Shown here: in pieces, positions 51,701 through 62,170 of the stretch
Position numbering within the stretch: position 1 is the first letter of the stretch
Layout: every line of letters begins with the position of its first letter
Assembly (NCBI RefSeq): GCF_051401765.1
Contig: NW_027480492.1
Span: 992,001-1,056,000 of the forward strand
Origin: Calliopsis andreniformis
Lineage: Eukaryota > Arthropoda > Insecta > Hymenoptera > Andrenidae
Direction of reading: 5' to 3'
DNA length: 64,000 bases
Translations under genes and position numbers: made by a program
The notes under the pieces: model-generated
Database searches by the model: none
Told to the model about the DNA's origin: nothing
Seen by the model: only the letters and a program-made list of their open reading frames with translations

Positions 51701-53639
51701 TTTCAATCCTCAATACACAATCTTCAATCTTCAATCCTCAATCCTCAATCCTCAATCCTCAATCCTCAATCCTCAATCCTCAGTCTTCAATCCTTAATAC
51801 TCAATCTTGAATCCTCAATCCTCAATCCTCCATCCTCAATCCTCATTGTTCAATCCTCAATACCCAATCCGCAATCTTCAATCCTCAATCCTCAATCCTC
51901 ATTCTTCAATCCTCAATACCCAATCCTCAATCACCAATCCTCAATCCTCAATCCTCAATTCTCAACCCTCAATCCCCAGTCCTCAGGCCTCAAACCTCAA
52001 TCCTCAAACCTCAGCCCTCATCCTCAATCCTCAATCCTCAATCCTCAATCCTCAATCCTCAATCTTCAATCCTCAATACTCAATCTTCAATAATCAATCC
52101 TCAGCTCTCAATCCTCAATACTCAATCCTCAATCGTCAATCCTCAATCCTCAATCCTCAATCTTCAATCCTCAATCCTCAATCCTCAATCCTCAATCCTC
52201 AATCTTCAATCCCCAATACTCAATCTTCAATAATCAATCCTCAGCTCTCAATCCTCAATACTCAATCCTCAATCGTCAATCCTCACTCCTCAATCCTCAA
52301 TCTTCAATCCTCAATCCTCAATCCTCAATCCTCAATCCTCAATCTTCAATCCTCAATACTCAATCCTCAATCCTCAATCCTCAATCTTCAATCCTCAATC
52401 CTCAATCCTCAATTCTCAATCCTTAATCCTCAATCCTCAATCCTCAATCCCCAATCCTCATTCTTCAAACCTCAATCCTCAACCCTCAGTACGCATCCTC
52501 AATTCTCAATTCTCAATCCCCAATCCTCAATGCTCAATCTTCAATCATCAATACTCAATCTTCAATCCTCAATCCTCAATCCTCAATCTTCAATCTTCCA
52601 TCCTCAATATTCAACACACAACCCTCAACCATCAATCCTCAATACTCAATCATCAATCCTCAATTCTCAATACTCAATAGAATATCCTGAAATCTCGTGA
52701 TTCAATACTCAATCCACAACATTCAGTAATCAAATCTCAATCCACAAACATCAATTCTCATCACACAAACCTGAACGCTCAGTCCTCAATGTTCAATCCT
52801 CAATCCTCAATCCTCAATCCCCAATACTCTATCCTCAATAGTCAGGCTTCAGTACTCACTACTCAATCTTCAATCCTCAATCCTAAATCCTCATTCCTCA
52901 ATCCTCAATCCTCAATCCTCTATCCTCAATCATCAATCCTCAATATTCAATCCTCTATATTCAATCTTCAATACTCAATCCTCAAACCTCAATCCTCAAT
53001 CCTCGATCCTCAGTCATCAATCCTCAATCTTCAATACTCAATCGTCAATCCTCAGTCCTCAATCCTCAATCCCCAATCCTCGTTCCTCAAACTTCAATCC
53101 TCAACCCTCAGTACTCATCCTCAATTCTCAATTCTCAATCACCAATCCTCAATCCTCAATCCTCAATCTTCAATCTTCAATACTCAATCCTCAATCCTCA
53201 ATACTCAATCCTCAATCCTCAATCCTCAATCCTCAATCCTCAAACCTCAATCCTCAACCCTCAGTCCTCATCCTCAATTCTCAATTCTCAATCCTCAATA
53301 CTCAATCCTCAATCCTCAATCCTCAATCCTCAATCCTCAAACCTCAATCCTCATCCCTCAGTCCTCATCCTCAATTCTCAATACTCAATCCTCAAACCTT
53401 AATCCCCAATCCTCAACCTTCAATCCTCAATCCTCAATCCTCAATCCCCAATACTCTATCCTCAATCGTCAGGCTTCAGTACTCAATACTCAATCTTCAA
53501 TCCTCAATCCTAAATCCTCATTCCTCAATCCTCAATCCTCAATCCTCTATCCTCAATCATCAATCCTCAATCTTCAATACTCAATCCTCAATCTTCAATC
53601 CTCAATACTCAATCCTCAATCCTCAATCCTCAATCCTAA
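48718..53639 (+). repeat. Region VIII higher-order repeat, copy 1 (4922 bp)
   Basis: Copies are cut at the word TGTTCAATCCGCAATACCC that follows CCTAA, at 48718, 53640, 57871 and 62171. This copy has class C-prime at 49729, B at 50218 and A at 50860 and 52675. Its 49263-52100 part matches the third copy at 9034 to 9041 bp and shares private words with it, such as CTCTACCCTCAATAGTC and CATCAATTTTCAATC. Confidence 0.85.
52081..52360 (+). repeat. 140-bp local tandem duplication
   Basis: The word CAATCTTCAATAATCAATCC followed by TCAGCTCTC occurs at 52081 and again at 52221, exactly 20 heptamers apart. The same doubling occurs at 61121 and 61261 in the third region VIII copy but not at the single-copy sites near 50408, 55336 and 56453. 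Confidence 0.8.
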
Positions 53640-54796
53640 ATGTTCAATCCGCAATACCCAATCCTCAATCGTCAATCCTCATTCCCCAATCCTCAATCTT
53701 CAATCCTCAACGCTCAATCCTCAATCCTCAATCCTCAATACTCAATCCTCAATCTTCAATCCTCAATCCTCAATCCTCAATCCTCAATCCTCAATCTTCA
53801 ATCCACAGTACTCAATCTGCAATCTTCAATCCTCAATCCTCAATCCTCAATACTCATTCTTCAATACTCAATACCCAATACTCAATCATCAATCCTCAAT
53901 CCTCAATCCTCAATCCTCGATTCTCAATCCTCAATCCTCAATCCTCAGACCATAAACATCAATATTCAACCCTCGGTCCTCGTCCTCAATCCACAACCCT
54001 CAATCCTCAATCCTCAATCTTCAATCATCAATATTCAATATTCAATCCTCAATCCTCAAAACTCAATCCTCAATCCTCAATCCTCAATCCTCAATCTTTA
54101 ATCCTCAATCCTCAATACTCAATCCTCGATCCTAAATCTTCAACCCTCAATACTCAATCTTCAATCCTCAATCCTCAATCCTCAATGCTCAATCCTCAAT
54201 CCTCAATCCTCAATCCTCAATCTTCAATCCTCAATACTCAATTTTCAATCCTCAATCCTCAATCCTCAATCCTCATTCTACAATCCTCAACACCCAATCC
54301 TCAATCTTCAATCCTCAATCCTCAATCCTCAATTCTCAACCCTCAATCCTCAATCCTCAGACCTCAAACATCAATACTCAGCCCTCAGTCCTCGTCCTCA
54401 ATCCATAACCCTCAATCCTCGATCCTCAATCTTCAATCATCAATATTCAATCTTCAATCCTCAATCCTCAATACTCAATGTTCAATCCTCAATACGCAAT
54501 CCTCAATCAACAATCCTCAATCCTCAATCCTCAATCCTCAATCCTCAATCCTCAATCCTCAGTCCTCAAATCTCAATCCTTATTCCTCAATCCTGAATCC
54601 TCAATCTCCAGCCCTCAGTCCTCAACAATCAGTTGTCAGTCCTCAATCCTCAGTAGAATATCCTCAATTCACAGGTTTCAATACTCAATACTCAACCTGC
54701 AATCTTCAAATCTCTATCCACAAACATCTATTCTCATCACTCATCCCTCAACACTCAGTCCCCAATCCACAATCTTCAATCCTCAATCCTCAATCC

Positions 54797-55913
54797 TCAA
54801 TCCTCAATCCTTAATCTTCAATCCTCAATACTCAATCTTCAATCCTCAATACTCAATCCTCGGTCCTCACTCCTCAATCGTCAATCTCCAATCGTGAATA
54901 CTCAATCTTCAATCCTCAATCCTCAATCCTCAATCCTCAATCCTCAATTCTCATTCTTCAATCCTCAATACCCAATCCTCAATCTTCAATTCTCAATCCT
55001 CAATCCTCAATTCTCAACCCTCAATCGTCAGTCCTCAGTCCTCAAACCTCAATCCTCAAACCTCAGCCCTCATCCTCCATCCTCAATCCTCAATCCTCAA
55101 TCCTCAATCCTCAATACCCAACCATCAATCCTCAATTCTCAATACTCAATAGAATATCCTGAATTTTCAGGATTCAATACACAAACCTCAACCCTCAACC
55201 CTCAGCCCTCATCCTCAATCCCCAATCCTCAATCCTCAATCCTCAATATTCAATCTTCTATACTCAATCTTCAATACACAATCCTCAATCCTCAATCCTC
55301 AATCCTCAATCCTCAATCTTCAATCCCCAATACTCAATCTTCAATAATCAATCCTCAGCTCTCAATCCTCAATACTCAATCCTCAATCGTCAATCCTCAC
55401 TCCTCAATCCTCAATCTTCAATCCTCAATCCTCAATCCTCAATCCTCAATCCTCAATCTTCAATCCTCAATACTCAATCCTCAATCCTCAATCCTCAATC
55501 TTCAATCCTCAATCCTCAATCCTCAATTCTCAATCCTTAATCCTCAATCCTCAAACCTCAATCCCCAATCCTCATTCTTCAAACCTCAATCCTCAACCCT
55601 CAGTACTCATCCTCAATTCTCAATTCTCAATCCCCAATCCTCAATGCTCAATCTTCAATCATCAATACTCAATCTTCAATCCTCAATCCTCAATCCTCAA
55701 TCCTCAATCTTCCATCCTCAATATTCAACACACAACCCGCAACCATCAATCCTCAATACTCAATCATCAATCCTCAATTCTCAATACTCAATAGAATATC
55801 CTGAAATCTCGTGATTCAATACTCAATCCACAACATTCAGTAATCAAATCTCAATCCACAAACATCAATTCTCATCACACAAACCTGAACGCTCAGTCCT
55901 CAATGTTCAATCC
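54797..55913 (+). repeat. 1117-bp tandem duplication, copy 1
   Basis: Carries class B at 55147 and class A at 55789. The private word ACAACCCGCAACC near 55732 (other copies read ACAACCCTCAACC) is present in both members, so the duplication came after that mutation. Confidence 0.9.
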
Positions 55914-57030
55914 TCAATCCTCAATCCTTAATCTTCAATCCTCAATACTCAATCTTCAATCCTCAATACTCAATCCTCGGTCCTCACTCCTCAATCGTCA
56001 ATCTCCAATCGTGAATACTCAATCTTCAATCCTCAATCCTCAATCCTCAATCCTCAATCCTCAATTCTCATTCTTCAATCCTCAATACCCAATCCTCAAT
56101 CTTCAATTCTCAATCCTCAATCCTCAATTCTCAACCCTCAATCGTCAGTCCTCAGTCCTCAAACCTCAATCCTCAAACCTCAGCCCTCATCCTCCATCCT
56201 CAATCCTCAATCCTCAATCCTCAATCCTCAATACCCAACCATCAATCCTCAATTCTCAATACTCAATAGAATATCCTGAATTTTCAGGATTCAATACACA
56301 AACCTCAACCCTCAACCCTCAGCCCTCATCCTCAATCCCCAATCCTCAATCCTCAATCCTCAATATTCAATCTTCTATACTCAATCTTCAATACACAATC
56401 CTCAATCCTCAATCCTCAATCCTCAATCCTCAATCTTCAATCCCCAATACTCAATCTTCAATAATCAATCCTCAGCTCTCAATCCTCAATACTCAATCCT
56501 CAATCGTCAATCCTCACTCCTCAATCCTCAATCTTCAATCCTCAATCCTCAATCCTCAATCCTCAATCCTCAATCTTCAATCCTCAATACTCAATCCTCA
56601 ATCCTCAATCCTCAATCTTCAATCCTCAATCCTCAATCCTCAATTCTCAATCCTTAATCCTCAATCCTCAAACCTCAATCCCCAATCCTCATTCTTCAAA
56701 CCTCAATCCTCAACCCTCAGTACTCATCCTCAATTCTCAATTCTCAATCCCCAATCCTCAATGCTCAATCTTCAATCATCAATACTCAATCTTCAATCCT
56801 CAATCCTCAATCCTCAATCCTCAATCTTCCATCCTCAATATTCAACACACAACCCGCAACCATCAATCCTCAATACTCAATCATCAATCCTCAATTCTCA
56901 ATACTCAATAGAATATCCTGAAATCTCGTGATTCAATACTCAATCCACAACATTCAGTAATCAAATCTCAATCCACAAACATCAATTCTCATCACACAAA
57001 CCTGAACGCTCAGTCCTCAATGTTCAATCC
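55914..57030 (+). repeat. 1117-bp tandem duplication, copy 2
   Basis: Class B at 56264 and class A at 56906, both at +1117. I saw no difference from copy 1 in the lines compared. The junction near 55914 joins the end of a class A cassette to CCTTAATCTTC, while copy 2 runs on into CAATCCCCAATACTC. Confidence 0.9.
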
Positions 57031-57870
57031 TCAATCCTCAATCCTCAATCCCCAATACTCTATCCTCAATAGTCAGGCTTCAGTACTCACTACTCAATCT
57101 TCAATCCTCAATCCTAAATCCTCATTCCTCAATCCTCAATCCTCAATCCTCTATCCTCAATCATCAATCCTCAATATTCAATCCTCTATACTCAATCTTC
57201 AATACTCAATCCTCAAACCTCAATCCTCAATCCTCGATCCTCAGTCATCAATCCTCAATCTTCAATACTCAATCGTCAATCCTCAGTCCTCAATCCTCAA
57301 TCCCCAATCCTCGTTCCTCAAACTTCAATCCTCAACCCTCAGTACTCATCCTCAATTCTCAATTCTCAATCACCAATCCTCAATCCTCAATCCTCAATCT
57401 TCAATCTTCAATACTCAATCCTCAATCCTCAATACTCAATCCTCAATCCTCAATCCTCAATCCTCAATCCTCAAACCTCAATCCTCAACCCTCAGTCCTC
57501 ATCCTCAATTCTCAATTCTCAATCCTCAATACTCAATCCTCAATCCTCAATCCTCAATCCTCAATCCTCAAACCTCAATCCTCAACCCTCAGTCCTCATC
57601 CTCAATTCTCAATTCTCAATCCTCAAACCTTAATCCCCAATCCTCAACCTTCAATCCTCAATCCTCAATCCTCAATCCCCAATACTCTATCCTCAATCGT
57701 CAGGCTTCAGTACTCAATACTCAATCTTCAATCCTCAATCCTAAATCCTCATTCCTCAATCCTCAATCCTCAATCCTCTATCCTCAATCATCAATCCTCA
57801 ATCTTCAATACTCAATCCTCAATCTTCAATCCTCAATACTCAATCCTCAATCCTCAATCCTCAATCCTAA

Positions 57871-60800
57871 ATGTTCAATCCGCAATACCCAATCCTCAAT
57901 CGTCAATCCTCATTCCCCAATCCTCAATCTTCAATCCTCAACGCTCAATCCTCAATCCTCAATCCTCAATCCTCAATACTCAATCCTCAATCTTCAATCC
58001 TCAATCTACAATCCTCAATCCTCAATCCTCGATTCTCAATCCTCAATCCTCAATCCTCAGACCATAAACATCAATATTCAACCCTCGGTCCTCGTCCTCA
58101 ATCCACAACCCTCAATCCTCAATCCTCAATCTTCAATCATCAATATTCAATATTCAATCCTCAATCCTCAAAACTCAATCCTCAATCCTCAATCCTCAAT
58201 CCTCAATCTTTAATCCTCAATCCTCAATACTCAATCCTCGATCCTAAATCTTCAACCCTCAATACTCAATCTTCAATCCTCAATCCTCAATCCTCAATGC
58301 TCAATCCTCAATCCTCAATCCTCAATCCTCAATCTTCAATCCTCAATACTCAATTTTCAATCCTCAATCCTCAATCCTCAATCCTCATTCTACAATCCTC
58401 AACACCCAATCCTCAATCTTCAATCCTCAATCCTCAATCCTCAATTCTCAACCCTCAATCCTCAATCCTCAGACCTCAAACATCAATACTCAGCCCTCAG
58501 TCCTCGTCCTCAATCCATAACCCTCAATCCTCGATCCTCAATCTTCAATCATCAATTTTCAATCTTCAATCCTCAATCCTCAATACTCAATGTTCAATCC
58601 TCAATACGCAATCCTCAATCATCAATCCTCAAACCTCAATCCTCAATCCTCAATCCTCAATCCTCAATCCTCAGTCCTCAAACCTCAATCCTTATTCCTC
58701 AATCCTGAATCCTCAATCTCCAGCCCTCAGTCCTCAACAATCAGTTGTCAGTCCTCAATCCTCAGTAGAATATCCTCAATTCACAGGTTTCAATACTCAA
58801 TACTCAACCTGCAATCTTCAAATCTCTATCCACAAACATCTATTCTCATCACTCATCCCTCAACACTCAGTCCCCAATCCACAATCTTCAATCCTCAATC
58901 CTCAATCCTCAATCCTCAATCCTTAATCTGCAATCCTCAATACTCAATCTTCAATCCTCAATACTCAATCCTCGGTCCTCACTCCTCAATCGTCAATCTC
59001 CAATCGTGAATACTCAATCTTCAATCCTCAATCCTCAATCCTCAATCCTCAATCCTCAATTCTCATTCTTCAATCCTCAATACCCAATCCTCAATCTTCA
59101 ATTCTCAATCCTCAATCCTCAATTCTCAACCCTCAATCGTCAGTCCTCAGTCCTCAAACCTCAATCCTCAAACCTCAGCCCTCATCCTACATCCTCAATC
59201 CTCAATCCTCAATCCTCAATACCCAACCATCAATCCTCAATTCTCAATACTCAATAGAATATCCTGAATTTTCAGGATTCAATACACAAACCTCAACCCT
59301 CAACCCTCAGCCCTCATCCTCAATCCCCAATCCTCAATCCTCAATCCTCAATATTCAATCTTCTATACTCAATCTTCAATACACAATCCTCAATCCTCAA
59401 TCCTCAATCCTCAATCCTCAATCTTCAATCCCCAATACTCAATCTTCAATAATCAATCCTCAGCTCTCAATCCTCAATACTCAATCCTCAATCGTCAATC
59501 CTCACTCCTCAATCCTCAATCTTCAATCCTCAATCCTCAATCCTCAATCCTCAATCCTCAATCTTCAATCCTCAATACTCAATCCTCAATCCTCAATCCT
59601 CAATCTTCAATCCTCAATCCTCAATCCTCAATTCTCAATCCTTAATCCTCAATCCTCAATCCTCAATCCCCAATCCTCATTCTTCAAACCTCAATCCTCA
59701 ACCCTCAGTACTCATCCTCAATTCTCAATTCTCAATCCCCAATCCTCAATGCTCAATCTTCAATCATCAATACTCAATCTTCAATCCTCAATCCTCAATC
59801 CTCAATCCTCAATCTTCCATCCTCAATATTCAACACACAACCCTCAACCATCAATCCTCAATACTCAATCATCAATCCTCAATTCTCAATACTCAATAGA
59901 ATATCCTGAAATCTCGTGGTTCAATACTCAATCCACAACATTCAATAATCAAATCTCAATCCACAAACATCAATTCTCATCACACAAACCTGAACGATCA
60001 GTCCTCAATGTTCAATCCTCAATCCTCAATCCTCAATCCCCAATACTCTACCCTCAATAGTCAGGCTTCAGTGCTCAATACTCATTCTTCAATCCTCAAT
60101 CCTAAATCCTCATTCCTCAATCCTCAATCCTCAATCCTCTATCCTCAATCATCAATCCTCAATATTCAATCCTCTATACTCAATCTTCAATACTCAATCC
60201 TCAAACCTCAATCCTCAATCCTCGATCCTCAGTCATGAATCCTCAATCTTCAATACTCAATCGTCAATCCTCAGTCCTCAATCCTCAATCCCCAATCCTC
60301 GTTCCTCAAACCTCAATCCTCAACCCTCAGTCCTCATCCTCAATTCTCAATTCTTAATCCTCAATCCTCAATCATCAATCCTCAATCCTCAATCCTCAAT
60401 TCTCAATCCTTAATCCTCAATCCTCAATCCTCAATCCCCAATCCTCATTCTTCAAACCTCAATCCTCAACCCTCAGTACTCATCCTCAATTCTCAATTCT
60501 CAATCACCAATCCTCAATCCTCAATCCTCAATCCTCAATCTTCAATCTTCAATACTCAATCCTCAATCCTCAATACTCAATCTTCAATCCTCAATCCTCA
60601 ATCCTCAATCCTCAAACCTCAATCCTCAATCCTCAACCCTCAGTCCTCATCCTCAATTCTCAATTCTCAATCCTCAAACCTTAATCCCCAATCCTCAACC
60701 TTCAATACTCAATCCTCAATCCTCAATCCTCAATCCTCAACTTTCAATCCTCAATACTCAATCTTCAATCTTCAATCCTCAATCCTCAATCCTCAATCCT

Positions 60801-62170
60801 CAATCCTCAATCCTCAATCCTCAGTCTTCAATCCTTAATACTCAATCTTGAATCCTCAATCCTCAATCCTCCATCCTCAATCCTCATTGTTCAATCCTCA
60901 ATACCCAATCCGCAATCTTCAATCCTCAATCCTCAATCCTCATTCTTCAATCCTCAATACCCAATCCTCAATCACCAATCCTCAATCCTCAATCCTCAAT
61001 TCTCAACCCTCAATCCCCAGTCCTCAGGCCTCAAACCTCAATCCTCAAACCTCAGCCCTCATCCTCAATCCTCAATCCTCAATCCTCAATCCTCAATCTT
61101 CAATCCTCAATACTCAATCTTCAATAATCAATCCTCAGCTCTCAATCCTCAATACTCAATCCTCAATCGTCAATCCTCAATCCTCAATCCTCAATCTTCA
61201 ATCCTCAATCCTCAGTCCTCAATCCTCAATCCTCAATCTTCAATCCCCAATACTCAATCTTCAATAATCAATCCTCAGCTCTCAATCCTCAATACTCAAT
61301 CCTCAATCGTCAATCCTCACTCCTCAATCCTCAATCTTCAATCCTCAATCCTCAATCCTCAATCCTCAATCCTCAATCTTCAATCCTCACTACTCAATCT
61401 TCAATCCTCAATCCTAAATCCTCATTCCTCAATCCTCAATCCTCAATCCTCTATCCTCAATCATCAATCCTCAATATTCAATCCTCTATACTCAATCTTC
61501 AATACTCAATCCTCAAACCTCAATCCTCAATCCTCGATCCTCAGTCATCAATCCTCAATCTTCAATACTCAATCGTCAATCCTCAGTCCTCAATCCTCAA
61601 TCCCCAATCCTCGTTCCTCAAACTTCAATCCTCAACCCTCAGTACTCATCCTCAATTCTCAATTCTCAATCACCAATCCTCAATCCTCAATCCTCAATCT
61701 TCAATCTTCAATACTCAATCCTCAATCCTCAATACTCAATCCTCAATCCTCAATCCTCAATCCTCAATCCTCAAACCTCAATCCTCAACCCTCAGTCCTC
61801 ATCCTCAATTCTCAATTCTCAATCCTCAATACTCAATCCTCAATCCTCAATCCTCAATCCTCAATCCTCAAACCTCAATCCTCATCCCTCAGTCCTCATC
61901 CTCAATTCTCAATTCTCAATCCTCAAACCTTAATCCCCAATCCTCAACCTTCAATCCTCAATCCTCAATCCTCAATCCCCAATACTCTATCCTCAATCGT
62001 CAGGCTTCAGTACTCAATACTCAATCTTCAATCCTCAATCCTAAATCCTCATTCCTCAATCCTCAATCCTCAATCCTCTATCCTCAATCATCAATCCTCA
62101 ATCTTCAATACTCAATCCTCAATCTTCAATCCTCAATACTCAATCCTCAATCCTCAATCCTCAATCCTAA
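57871..62170 (+). repeat. Region VIII higher-order repeat, copy 3 (4300 bp)
   Basis: Class C-prime at 58763, B at 59252, A at 59894. About 119 bp present in the second copy are missing near 58013, where the word AATCTACAATCC marks the junction. It is closer to the first copy than to the second over most of its length. Confidence 0.85.

Larger units (their letters stand above)
53640..57870 (+). repeat. Region VIII higher-order repeat, copy 2 (4231 bp)
   Basis: Class C-prime at 54651, B at 55147 and 56264, A at 55789 and 56906. It contains the 1117-bp tandem duplication. Sequence before its start (about 52789-53639) recurs before the third copy at 4231 bp. Confidence 0.85.

Noticed and set aside
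52789..53955. 388-codon forward open reading frame
   Set aside because: Same artefact, overlapped in another frame by 53640-54101, which encodes the same repeat.
57020..58213. Longest forward open reading frame, 397 codons, starting MFNPQSS
   Set aside because: It is pure repeat translation. The start is the ATG of a CAATGTT unit at the end of a class A cassette and the stop is a TAA made by a variant heptamer. Other + frames overlap it with the same heptapeptide. No domain, signal peptide or non-repeat residue pattern is present.
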